Source: [Actinomadura] parvosata subsp. kistnae
GTDB lineage: Bacteria > Actinomycetota > Actinomycetes > Streptosporangiales > Streptosporangiaceae
DNA length: 64,000 nt
Direction: 5' to 3'
Assembly: GCF_900323885.1 (NCBI RefSeq)
Contig: NZ_OOHJ01000015.1
Coordinates: forward strand, 682,001 to 746,000
A program made the translations under genes and the position numbers. The notes beneath the pieces were generated by a model, which worked only from the letters and a program-made list of their open reading frames with translations, had not been told where the DNA came from and ran no database searches. Of this stretch, positions 1 to 8,663 are shown one piece after another (position 1 is the stretch's first letter; each line of letters starts with the position of its first letter).

Positions 1-738
1 CGGGGTGAGGGCGCCGCCCTTGGCGGCCTGGGCCACGCCCTTGGGCAGGGTGATCTCGCCGACGCCGCCGTCGGAGCCGATGATCGTGGCGGTGGCGGCG
101 CGGGTGTTGACGACGACGGGCCGGCCGTCGGCGATGGTGACCGACAGCTCCTCGCCGGGCTCGCCGACCTTGACGGGGCTCTGCGCCGTGCCGTTCGCGA
201 CGGGGACGACCTGGCCGCGCGCCGTCACGGGCACCCACAGGCGGCCGCCGCCGTCGACGCGGGCGGCGCCGAGCGGCCCCGGCAGGGTGAGCGGGGCGCC
301 GACGGTGTCGAGCGTGACGGGGTCGATCTGCTGGACCTTGCCGGCCGCCGGGTCCACGGCGTAGGCGGTGCCGCCCGACATGGCGAGCTGCGTCCCGGCG
401 GCGCCGAAGTCGCGGGTGCCGGTGACGCTGAGCTGGCTGGGCTCGACGCGGCTGACGTACCCGGTGCGGTCGTCCACGAGCAGGACGTCGCCGCCGTCCT
501 GGACGACGCGGAGCTGACGGCCGGCCTTGTCGTCGAGGTAGCCGTCCACCTCACCGGACAGGCCGTTGACGTGCACGATCTTGCCGCGGGCCTTGGTCCA
601 CAACCAGGCGCCGACGTCGGCCAGCTTGGGGTTGGCGCTGGAGACGCCCACGCCGAACCACGCCGCCACGGCGACCAGGACCACGGCCGCCGCTCCGGCG
701 ATCACCGCCGTGGCACGATCGCCTCGGAGCACGCCCAC
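1..738 (-). CDS. membrane-anchored extracytoplasmic protein (FN3-type wall protein family), N-terminal part
   Basis: Only the first ~246 codons lie in the window; the gene runs off the left edge. Reading from GTG 738, residues ~9-26 are an uncleaved-looking hydrophobic anchor (AVIAGAAAVVLVAVAAWF), followed by a beta-propeller-like extracytoplasmic stretch with repeated short strands (VNGLSGEVDGYLDDKAG, VVQDGGDVLLVDDRTG). It resembles the long actinobacterial proteins annotated as fibronectin type III domain proteins that sit beside MoxR/DUF58/transglutaminase genes, but no FN3 domain is visible in this portion, so that name is inference. It is divergent from the SMC-like operon; the 167 bp between them must hold both promoters. 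The start is uncertain, since another GTG lies at 751 in a different frame. Confidence 0.6.
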   Translation of the reverse strand, partial: MGVLRGDRATAVIAGAAAVVLVAVAAWFGVGVSSANPKLADVGAWLWTKARGKIVHVNGLSGEVDGYLDDKAGRQLRVVQDGGDVLLVDDRTGYVSRVEPSQLSVTGTRDFGAAGTQLAMSGGTAYAVDPAAGKVQQIDPVTLDTVGAPLTLPGPLGAARVDGGGRLWVPVTARGQVVPVANGTAQSPVKVGEPGEELSVTIADGRPVVVNTRAATATIIGSDGGVGEITLPKGVAQAAKGGALTP

Positions 739-905
739 CTTGCTTACCCACCCCGGTTTGTACGACTCGGGAGCGTTTCGCCCCGGAATAACGGGCATCA
801 CCCTAGCGCCCGGACGTCCCTTACGTGTATGTACCGGCTGGTAGCCATGGGAGCGCAGGGGCGACAGTGCCAAGAGTGTCGGTGCGAAGCCGTACCTTAG
901 AGCCC

Positions 906-2105
906 GTGTCCGAACAGCCCCTGACCCTCGACTCCGTCCTCACCGACGAGGCGGTCCTGTCCACCTACCGCCGCATGTTCGCCGCGCTGGCCCGCGACAG
1001 CGGGGCGGTGGTCGACGATCCGGCCCTGGTCGACATCGCCGAGACGCTGTTCGCCGCGTTCGCCGAGGCGGGCGAGGAGTGGCTGACGCACGAGCAGATG
1101 CGCTTCGCCTGCCGCGCCTACCCCACCGACCAGTTCGACAACCGGCTGCGCGTGCTCAAGGGGCTCGGCGCCATCCGCGAGGTGTTCCCCAAGCCCAACC
1201 AGCTGCGCTACCGCGCCTCGTTCACCAGCGTGGTGGGGCTGATGTTCATCAGGCGGATGATGGACGACGGCGGCCAGTCCGAGATGCACCGGCTCCTCGC
1301 GCTCGAAGACCTCAACGTCGCCGACCCGCGCACCACCATGGAGGAGGCCCGGCAGAGCGCGCTCAACCTGGCGCGGGCGTTCCGGCTGTGGGCGCTGGAG
1401 CTGATCACGCTCACCACCGGCACCATCGAGGAGCTGCGCGAGCAGGCGCCCAAGCTGTGGGGCACCGAGGAGATCGCGCGGCGCGCGCAGAGCCTGCACG
1501 GCACGATCCTGACCCGCTGGCCCGAGCTCGACCGCGTCTGCACCGACCTGCGGGCCGCCATCTACGCCTACAGCGACGCCTCGCGCCGCGCCGCCGGCCG
1601 GCTGGCCGACTCCGCCGGCACCACCCGCAACCTCACGCTGCTGCCCACCGAGACGTGGCGGACGTTCGCGCAGACCGCGTCCCGGGAGCGGCTGGCGGCC
1701 GTGCTCGACGGGTTCGTCTTCGACGCGCCCGCGCCCTGGCACGATCCGGCCGCCATCGCCCGTGCCGTCGACGAGGCGCCCCGGCCCGCCCCCGCCCAGC
1801 CCACTCCCCCGCGCTCCACGCTGCCCGACCCCGGCCCCGAGTCCTCGCTCGACTCCTCGCCCAGCGCTGCGCTCGAACGGCTCACCCAGATGGCCGAGTC
1901 GCTGCTCGGCGACGCCTCCCGGGTGGCGCTGGCCGACGTGCTGGGCTCCGACTGGGTGGCGGCGCGGCGGGTGCTGGCCGACCTGACCACCGTCGACCTG
2001 CGGCCCGAGCTGCCCTACCGGCTCGTCTGGTCCGACGGGCTGAGCGTCGATCCCGACCGCGAGCCCGCCTGGCTCTCCCACGGCTACCTGGAGCGCGCCT
2101 CATGA
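906..2105 (+). CDS. SMC-complex accessory protein, MukF/JetA-like (kleisin-type) candidate
   Basis: A 399-residue protein read from GTG 906; a longer in-frame start at 825 would add 27 residues of unlikely composition. Residues ~30-105 look like a winged-helix domain ending in a wing (VLKGLGAIREVFPKPNQLRYR), followed by a helical bundle to ~260, a Pro-rich linker (~275-310) and a C-terminal helical region. The stop overlaps the next start (ATGA), so the two are translationally coupled. Order and architecture (helical winged-helix protein, second winged-helix protein, coiled-coil ATPase) match the MukF-MukE-MukB / JetA-JetB-JetC plan. I cannot assign it to a named family from sequence alone; the kleisin role is inferred from context. 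Confidence 0.72.
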   Translation: MSEQPLTLDSVLTDEAVLSTYRRMFAALARDSGAVVDDPALVDIAETLFAAFAEAGEEWLTHEQMRFACRAYPTDQFDNRLRVLKGLGAIREVFPKPNQLRYRASFTSVVGLMFIRRMMDDGGQSEMHRLLALEDLNVADPRTTMEEARQSALNLARAFRLWALELITLTTGTIEELREQAPKLWGTEEIARRAQSLHGTILTRWPELDRVCTDLRAAIYAYSDASRRAAGRLADSAGTTRNLTLLPTETWRTFAQTASRERLAAVLDGFVFDAPAPWHDPAAIARAVDEAPRPAPAQPTPPRSTLPDPGPESSLDSSPSAALERLTQMAESLLGDASRVALADVLGSDWVAARRVLADLTTVDLRPELPYRLVWSDGLSVDPDREPAWLSHGYLERAS

Positions 2106-3391
2106 CCGCCCGCCAATCCGCTGTCGCCCACGCGCTCGTGCGCGCGTACGGGCCCGCGCGGCTCGGCGCCGGGGTGCCCGCGCCGCCCGGCATGGCGCGG
2201 CTGACCCGGCCCGACTCCACCGGCGAGGCCCTGCCGGTGTGGCCCGACGGGGCGACGCCGTCGCTCCTGGAGGAGCACCAGGTGACGCCCGTGCCCGTGG
2301 AGCGGTCCGGCGAGACCCGCCGCGTCCTGGCCGCGGTGCTCAAGTGCTGCTGGACCGACCTGTCCGTGGATCCCTGGCCTGGCGACCCGGCGCCGGTGGA
2401 GCTGGTGCTCGACACCTACCGGGAGCTGATCGGGCGCACCGACGATCTCATGCGCAACTGGGCGCGGGGGGCGCTGCGGCGGCTGCACGACTCGGCCTGG
2501 ATCGTGCTCGACGACGGCGTGGTGCTGCTCGGGCCGCGCTGCGCGTTGTGGCCGGTGGAGGCGCACGCGCAGCTCCAGGAGCTGGTGCGGCGGCTGCCCG
2601 AGCCCGAACGCGCGGAGCTGACGGTGGTGGGCGACGCCGACATCGTCGCGGCGGCCCGGTCGGGCACCTCCGATCCACCGCCGGATGACATGGTCGAGAT
2701 CGTCCCCGAGAGCGCCGGAGGGGGCGGGCGGGTCGAGGGCGGGGCGGCCGAGTTCGACGACCTGCTGGGCGGCTACGACGAGCGGCGGCGGGCCGAGCTG
2801 GTGGCCGCCTTCATGGTGGTCGAGCACGCCGCCGAGCCGGTGCAGGAGGCGCGCTTCGCCGCCCTGCGCGACCCGGCGCTGCGGCACACGCTGGGCGAGA
2901 TGCTGGCCAGGCGCGGCCGCACGCTGATCCAGCACCGCGACCGCTGGACCTCCGGCTACGACGACGGCGTCGCCGCCGCGATCGGCGCACTCGGTGCCGA
3001 TGGCCTGCCCGAGACGGCGCGCGGGCCGCTGGGGGTCAGCGAGCGGGCGGTGCTGACGCTCGTGCTGGTGCATTCTGTGGCCATCCCGCGCGCCGAGGGG
3101 CTGCTGCCGGAGGATTCGTGGCTGTCGCCGCACCCCACGCCGGTCGAGGAGCTGCGCCGGCACACCCAGCTCCCGATCGGCGAGCTGGAGTCGGCGCTGC
3201 GGTCGTTGCGGCACGCGGGGCTGCTCGGCCAGGTGAAGGCGGGCGAGGAGGCGGGCGGCTACGTGCCAGGGCCGCAGTTCCACCGGCTCACCCCGGCGGC
3301 GCGGCGGCGGTTGCAGGAGGAGCTGATCCTCGCGGCCGGGCCCAACACGCCGCTCGCGGCGGCCGTACTCGCCCGAAGATCGGCCCGATGA
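2102..3391 (+). CDS. SMC-complex accessory protein, MukE/JetB-like candidate
   Basis: A 429-residue protein starting at the ATG that overlaps the upstream stop by 4 nt. Two winged-helix-like segments are visible: residues ~100-170 (ARGALRRLHDSAWIVLDDGVVLLG) and the C-terminal ~340-410 (PTPVEELRRHTQLPIGELESALRSLRHAGLLGQ, then a wing), separated by a Gly/Glu-rich linker near 195-220. MukE and its relatives are built of tandem winged helices that bridge the kleisin and the SMC heads, which is the role I infer. No catalytic motif is seen. The ATPase gene follows 24-48 nt downstream, so the three genes are one transcription unit. Confidence 0.7.
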   Translation: MTARQSAVAHALVRAYGPARLGAGVPAPPGMARLTRPDSTGEALPVWPDGATPSLLEEHQVTPVPVERSGETRRVLAAVLKCCWTDLSVDPWPGDPAPVELVLDTYRELIGRTDDLMRNWARGALRRLHDSAWIVLDDGVVLLGPRCALWPVEAHAQLQELVRRLPEPERAELTVVGDADIVAAARSGTSDPPPDDMVEIVPESAGGGGRVEGGAAEFDDLLGGYDERRRAELVAAFMVVEHAAEPVQEARFAALRDPALRHTLGEMLARRGRTLIQHRDRWTSGYDDGVAAAIGALGADGLPETARGPLGVSERAVLTLVLVHSVAIPRAEGLLPEDSWLSPHPTPVEELRRHTQLPIGELESALRSLRHAGLLGQVKAGEEAGGYVPGPQFHRLTPAARRRLQEELILAAGPNTPLAAAVLARRSAR

Positions 3392-3439
3392 GGGCCATGT
3401 CAGCGTTCGTCACGGATGGAAGGGTTACGGGGGTTCGAG

Positions 3440-6400
3440 GTGTCGCAGGTGGAGAACGTCGTCGGAGACCGGGTGCTGATCGCCATGCAGGCGGTCAACA
3501 TCTCACGGTTGTCGACCCATCCCGTGCCCACCGTCCCCGGCACGCTCATCGTCGTGGCGGGCGCGGGGCCGAAAGACTCCAACGGGGCGGGCAAGTCGTC
3601 GTTCATCGCCTCGATCACGGCGCTGCTCGGTGACGAGCAGTGGCGCTTCGCCTCGGGCGCCAAGGCGGTGTCGGAGCTGCTGTTCAACGCGGAGCTGGCC
3701 AGCGGCGCCGGGTCCCGGCAGTGGGCGAGCGCCGACCACGGCTACATCGTCGGCGTCTTCGGGCCGCCCGGCATGAACGGCTTCGACCCGCCCACGCACG
3801 ACACCGCTTCCAGCGGCGAGCAGGGCGGCTCCGGGGCGACGACGGCCGATGGGGAGCTCGTGCTCGCCGAGGACGGCGGGGAGCTGTTCGAGGTGCCCGA
3901 CACCTCGGGCGGGGCGCTGACCGTGTGGCTGAAGGTCAACCAGGAGGCGCCGCACCTGGAGATCCGCTGGCGGGAGGGCGTGCACCTGGCGGCGTCACCG
4001 TCCGAGGCCGAGCGGGTGGCGCGGGCCGACGAGATCTGGGCGTCGCTGCCGAAGTCCGCCGGCAAGCGCGACGTCGTGGCCCGCGACCTGACGAAGGTGC
4101 TGTACGGCGACAAGGTCAGGTGCGTGTCGTTCCTGTCCACGTCCGTGCGCAGCAAGGTCGCCACCAACCTGCTCTCCCAGCCGCTCAACGAGATCTCCCC
4201 CGAGCGCGTCTTCGAGGCCATCGCCGCGCTGACCGGCCTCGACGCCGAGCTGGAGCAGGAGCGCGAGGCCCGCCGCGACGAGCACGCCAAGCGGGTGCGC
4301 GCGGCGCAGGCCGCCGACCGGCTGGCCGAGTTCGAGGCCGAGTCGAAGGCGCTGCTGACCACGTTCGACCGGAGAGACCAGGCCCGCATCCGGCTGGCCG
4401 ACGCGCTGCGGTGCTGGCGCGGGCGGCAGGCGCGCAAGCTGGCCGACGCCGCGGCCAAGGACGAGGCGCTGGCCGCCGACCTCCAGCGCCACCGCGCCGC
4501 CGGCGAGGCGGCGGCCGAGGCGATCGCCATGGTGAAGGCGGAGATCGCCACCCTGCGGGAAGACACCCTCGACCGGCAGGTCTCGCAGGCCCGCAAGGAG
4601 CTGTCGGCGCTGCAGGCGCGCGCGGCCAAGCTAGACGCCGACCGCGCCGTGGCCGAGAACTCCGCCGACGAGCTGCGCGGGCAGATCCCCGCGCTGGAGG
4701 AGAGCCGGCGCTTCGCCGACGGCCGCGACGTGCCCACGGCCGAGCAGGAGCTGCGCGAGGTGCGGCTGCGCCTCAACGAGGCGCTCAAGGCGCTGGGCGT
4801 GGCCGACCAGGAGGTGGCCTCCGCGCAGGCCGCGCTCGACGACGCCGAGGGCGGCCCGCCGCCGCCCAGCTCAACGCGCTCGCGGCCACCGGCATCCCGG
4901 CCACCGGCCTGCTCGACGCCCTCGACGTCGCCGAACAGGCCCGCGACGCCGCCCACACCCCACCTCTCGCGCCCGGGCCCGACGACGAGCGGGCGCTGGG
5001 CGAGGCGCTCAAGGCCCGCTACGGCAAGACGGGTCAGGGGCGGGGGCTCGCGCTGGGTGAGCTGCGCGGCTGGCCGAACGAGCACGCCGTGATCGTCGAC
5101 GCCGACCGGCTCGGCGAGGCCGCCGCCGCCCTGGCCGACCTGCCCGGGTCCGTGCTGGTCAGCGCGGCCGGGGTGAGCGTCGTCGGCGCGTTCGACGGGG
5201 TCGCGACCGGGCGGGAGGCCCGCATCAAGGCCGCCGAGCAGCGGCTCAACCGCGCCAAGGACGCCCAGGAGAGCGCGGCGCAGGCCGTACACGAGGGGGA
5301 AGAAGCGGTCGCGCAGGCGCAGCGGCGGCTGGAGGGCGCCAGGGCCGGAGTGCGGCTCGCCGAGGTGGAGGCCAGGCTGGGCGAGCGGCGGGCCAGGCTG
5401 GCCGAGCTGGTCGCCGCCGTCGAGGAGCTGGCGCCGAAGGTCGCCGAGGCCGAGCGGCAGGCGGGCGCGCTCGACTTCCGCGCCCGCACCCGAGACATGG
5501 AGATCGAACGGCTGGAGGGCCGCCGGCACCGGCACGAGGCGGAGCGCGCGCAGGCCCGCGAGCAGGAGGCGCGGGTCGCGACGGAACGGGAGGCGCTCAA
5601 GATCGACGCGCTGGCCGCCGACTGGGGCGGCACGGTCGAGACCGCCCGCGAGTGGCTCGACGCGCTGCCCGAGGAAGAGCGGCCCCGAGCGGCCGAGGAA
5701 TGGTGGCGGGTCGCCGAACGCCACCTCGACCAGGCGCTGCGCGACACGTTCCCGTCGGAGGACGAGACGGAGATCCCGGAGGAGCTGCGGTTCCTGCTCA
5801 GCGAGCGCGAAGGCAGCACGGCCCGCGAGCAGGCCACGTTCGCGGCGGTGTGCGGGGCGCTGGCGTCCTACCTGCGGGGGCAGGAGGAGTACGAGCGGCA
5901 CCAGCGGCGCCAGATCGAGGCGCAGCTCGTCTCCCGCCAGCGGGACCTGTCGGCGGCGGCCAGGGGCGCCGAGGAGGCCGCCCAGTCCACGGCCGTGCAC
6001 CGGGCGGCGCTCACGGCCGCGATCAAGGCGCGGCTGACGCGGGTGGCCGAGGAGTTCGACAAGCTCGACACCTCCTACGGCGGCTACGGGGCGACCCTCG
6101 AGTTCCCGGTGCCGCCCGCGCCCGCCGACCCCGAGCAGCGCTGGCAGTGGCGCGTCACGCCGAAGTGGCGGCGCGGCGAAGGGCAGGGGTTCGTGCCGTA
6201 CAACCGGCGGGCCAACACGGCGCTCATGGACGAGAAGGCCGTCAAGCTGGTGTGCGCGGCGGCCATCGCCTCCTCCGGCGGCGGCCACCTGTGCCTCGTG
6301 CTCGACGAGCTCGGCCGCAACCTCGGCAAGGAGCACCGCCGGGAGGCGGTGGCGCTGTTCAGGAGGATCGGGGAGACGTACGGGATCACGGTGATCGGGG

Positions 6401-6582
6401 CGCTGCAGGACGACATGGAGCCGTACGCGATCGACGCCTGCGGACAGTACATCAAGCTGCGGCGATCGTCCGACGCGATGCCGTACAACGAGCCGCCGGT
6501 GATCGTGGGGCACGACCAGCATGCCGAGCGGGTGCGGGCACTGGCGGCGTACGTGGACCGGGGCACGCCCGCCCTCACGTGA
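3440..6582 (+). pseudogene. SMC-like coiled-coil ATPase (MukB/JetC-type candidate), frameshifted as sequenced
   Basis: After joining two frames the protein is ~1047 residues. It has an N-terminal head with Walker A GPKDSNGAGKSS (~43-54), a long Ala/Glu/Arg-rich coiled coil, a central globular hinge-like block (NEHAVIVDADRLGEAAAALA), a returning coil, and a C-terminal head with Walker B LCLVLDEL followed by LGRNLG. A canonical LSGG signature is not obvious; the position is occupied by ANTALMDEKAVKLVCAAA. GTG 3440 is preceded by GGGGG at a good distance; ATG 3416 in the same frame is the alternative. The frame breaks at the GGG run 4849-4851; adding one G restores it (DDAEG then RPAAAQLNA). As sequenced the protein would terminate near 5092 within the coil. 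No classical -1 slippery heptamer is present, so base-call error is likelier than programmed shifting. Confidence 0.78.
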
Positions 6583-6690
6583 TCGTGGGCGGTCGCTCGC
6601 CCCTCACGGAGTGATCGCGGGCGGTCGCTCGCCCGTCACGAGCGGGTGATCGCGGGTGGTCGCTCGCCCGTCACGAGCGGGTTATCGCCC
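6579..6690. repeat. 32/35-bp tandem repeat with internal hairpins
   Basis: Three and a partial fourth unit start at 6579, 6611, 6646 and 6681 (steps 32, 35, 35), each beginning GTGATCGYGGG and ending near TCACGAGCGG. Each unit can fold into GGGCGG-TCGC-TCGCCC. The first unit contains the stop codon of the SMC-like gene, so the array begins exactly at the 3' end of that operon. A repeated terminator-like element is the simplest reading. Confidence 0.75.
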
Positions 6691-6865
6691 GCACGTTTGC
6701 CGGAAGGGCGGGGAAGTGTGCGCCTGCGCTTGAGCGGAGGGCCGGCACGGAGCGGGGCTTCGCTTGAGCGGCGAGCTGGTGGTGCAGGGGCCGCTGCCGA
6801 CGGGTCGAAGCGCCGAGCACGGCCGCCCGGCCCTATGCGGCCCAGGTTCCTTGCTCGCCGGTCCG

Positions 6866-7300
6866 TTGCCTGGCGGGCGCAGGCGTGGCGGGCGCAGGCG
6901 TGGCGGGCGCGGGCCGGCCGAACGGGAGCCTGCCGGGCGCGAGCCTGGCCGGCGCCAGCCTGGCCGGCGCGAACGTGGCGGCGCAAGCCTGGCCAGCGCG
7001 AGCGTGGCGGGCGCGAGCGTGGCGGCGCAAGCGTGGCGGCGCAAGCGTGGCGGCGCAAGCGTGGCGGCGCAAGCGTGGCGGCGCAAGCGTGGCGGCGCAA
7101 GCGTGGCGGCGCGAACGTGGCGGCGCGAACGTGGCGGCGCGAACGTGGCGGCGCGAACGTGGCGGCGCAAGCGTGGCGGCGCGAACGTGGCAGCGCGAAC
7201 GTGGCGGGCGCGGGCCAGCCGAACGGGAGCCTGCCGAACGGGAGCCTGCCGGGCGCGAGCGTGGCGGGCGTGAGCCTGGTCGGCGCGAGTGTGGCGGGCG
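6866..7300. repeat. Interspersed 15-bp / 14-bp tandem repeat array (~29 units), non-coding
   Basis: Units align on a GAGCSTG-type core. On the left flank the cores lie at 6866, 6881, 6896, 6911, 6926, 6941, 6956 and 6971 (15-bp steps). Then come 6985 (14), 7000 (15), 7015 (15) and 7029 (14), followed by twelve consecutive 14-bp steps from 7029 to 7197. The right flank returns to 15-bp steps at 7212, 7227, 7242, 7257, 7272 and 7287. The 15-bp parts translate in a pentapeptide-repeat rhythm (ASLAG ASLAG ANVAA), but the 14-bp core rotates the frame at every unit and leaves all frames open. I see no ribosome binding site with a plausible start and do not call a gene. Together with 6583-6865 this fills the gap between the SMC-like operon and the citrate synthase gene. 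Confidence 0.85.
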
Positions 7301-7318
7301 GGCGGTGGGGGTGTGTGG

Positions 7319-8590
7319 TTACGGGATCGGGGGGCCGGTGTAGGAGGCGCGGAGGCGGAGGAGGGAGCCGCGTTCGTACTCCTCCATGGCGTGGGCCAGC
7401 CAGCCCGCCGCCCTCGCCACCGCGAAGATGGCCTCGCCGGCGCCCGGCACCATGCCGCTGATCGCGGACAGGAGGGCCAGGTTGAAGTCGATGTTGCGGT
7501 CGGGGAGGCGGCGGCGCCGCATCTCGGCCAGCACCGCCTCGGCCGCCGCGATCCGGGGGTGGCCCGGGGCGGCCCGCTTGACCAGGTCGAGCAGGGCGGC
7601 GCCGCGGCCGTCGCCGTTCTTGTAGACGCTGTGGCCGAAGCCGGGGATGCGCTCGCCGCGACGTACCCGCTCGGCGATGACGCGGGCGGCGTCGCGCGGC
7701 TCGGCGACCTCGGCCAGCAGGCGTTCCGCACCGTACGAGGCGCCGCCGTGCAGCGGGCCGCCCAGCACGCCGAGACCCGTCAGGACCACCGCGTACGGGT
7801 CCGCCTTCGCGGAGGCGGCGACCCTGGCGGCCAGCGTCGAGGCGGCCAGCTCGTGGTCGGCGAGCAGCACCAGCGCCGCCTCCATGGCCGTGAGCAGGGC
7901 CGGGGTGGCGGGGTGCGGGCACAGGCGGGACCACAGCCGCTCGGCGATCGAGTCGCCCTGGGGGTCGGACAGTGGGGGCAGGGCGTCCACCACGCCGGCG
8001 ATCAGGCGGCGGCCGGTGGCGGCTACCGAGACGGGGTCGAGCTGGTAGCGGAGGGTGTCGGACGCGCCGAGCACCGTGGTGATCACCTGGAGGCGGTCGA
8101 GGGGCAGCAGGTCGTCCGGCAGGCCGCGCTGCGCGGTGACGGCGGCCCGCAACGCCTCTTCAGGCTCGAACCGCCACGCCTCCTCAGGCCCCTTCCACGT
8201 GAACCCCTCGGGCTCTCCTCCTCTCACCCCCTCGGGCTTACCTCGCCCCGCCCCCTGCGTGGGGCGCCACACGCCCGGGTCGCCGGTCCAGAGCCATTCG
8301 GCGACCGTTTCGAACGGGGTCGTTCCGGCGAGGGTCAGGACGTCGATGCCGCGGTAGTACGGCCGGTCCACTCCCAGTGCCGTCACGGCTGACTCGATGA
8401 CCAGCTCAGGCGGCTGGCTGCGGGGCCGGCCGCGGCGGGCGAGGTGTTCGATCTCCTCGGCCGAGAAGAGGCTGCGCCGCCCGTCCTCGCCGTGCCGTCG
8501 CCGCAGCACTCCCCGGCTCACGTACGCGTACAGCGTGGCGGGCTTGATGCCCAGCCGTCGCGCGGCCGTGGCCGCGTCGATCCACTCCAC
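7319..8590 (-). CDS. citrate synthase-family protein with N-terminal helix-turn-helix
   Basis: A 423-residue protein condensing acetyl-CoA (or a related acyl-CoA) with oxaloacetate in the TCA or methylcitrate route. The citrate synthase core shows the three catalytic signatures: HGGAS (His ~281), GFGHSVYKN (His ~320) and NIDFN (Asp ~366). Residues ~3-50 (DAATAARRLGIKPATLYAYVSRG) form a MerR/excisionase-like helix-turn-helix, a fusion known in several actinobacterial citrate synthase homologues. A Gly/Glu-rich insert (~108-135) is unusual. GTG 8590 is supported by AGGAGGG about 10 nt upstream. It is divergent from an isopropylmalate-synthase-like gene across 73 bp containing palindromes, so self-binding or metabolite-linked regulation is plausible but inferred. 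Exact substrate (citrate or 2-methylcitrate) is unresolved. Confidence 0.88.
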   Translation of the reverse strand: MEWIDAATAARRLGIKPATLYAYVSRGVLRRRHGEDGRRSLFSAEEIEHLARRGRPRSQPPELVIESAVTALGVDRPYYRGIDVLTLAGTTPFETVAEWLWTGDPGVWRPTQGAGRGKPEGVRGGEPEGFTWKGPEEAWRFEPEEALRAAVTAQRGLPDDLLPLDRLQVITTVLGASDTLRYQLDPVSVAATGRRLIAGVVDALPPLSDPQGDSIAERLWSRLCPHPATPALLTAMEAALVLLADHELAASTLAARVAASAKADPYAVVLTGLGVLGGPLHGGASYGAERLLAEVAEPRDAARVIAERVRRGERIPGFGHSVYKNGDGRGAALLDLVKRAAPGHPRIAAAEAVLAEMRRRRLPDRNIDFNLALLSAISGMVPGAGEAIFAVARAAGWLAHAMEEYERGSLLRLRASYTGPPIP

Positions 8591-8611
8591 CGCCGCCCAG
8601 CCCTCCTATGG

Positions 8612-8658
8612 TTGATGAAAATCAATATTGATCCACGTTGAGCAAGCGTGTCAACGTG
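8612..8658. promoter_or_regulatory. Palindrome cluster in the citrate synthase / LeuA-like divergent promoter
   Basis: ATCAATATTGAT at 8621-8632 is a perfect 12-bp palindrome. It overlaps TTGAT-GAAA-ATCAA (8612-8625). Downstream lies CACGTTGA-N9-TCAACGTG (8634-8641 and 8651-8658). The patch is conspicuously AT-rich for this genome and only 5 nt upstream of the 8664 start codon, as expected for an operator. Confidence 0.65.
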
Positions 8659-8663
8659 ACGGC

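Noticed and set aside
4840..4880. Programmed -1 frameshift in the SMC-like gene
   Set aside because: No X XXY YYZ heptamer is present and five other genes positions show the same G-run loss, favouring base-call error.
906..6582. Calling the operon Wadjet outright
   Set aside because: No JetD-type topoisomerase-like nuclease is present and the accessory proteins do not visibly match JetA/JetB.
6866..7300. CRISPR array or protein-coding repeat gene
   Set aside because: There are no unique spacers, and the 14-bp core shifts frame each unit, so neither fits.
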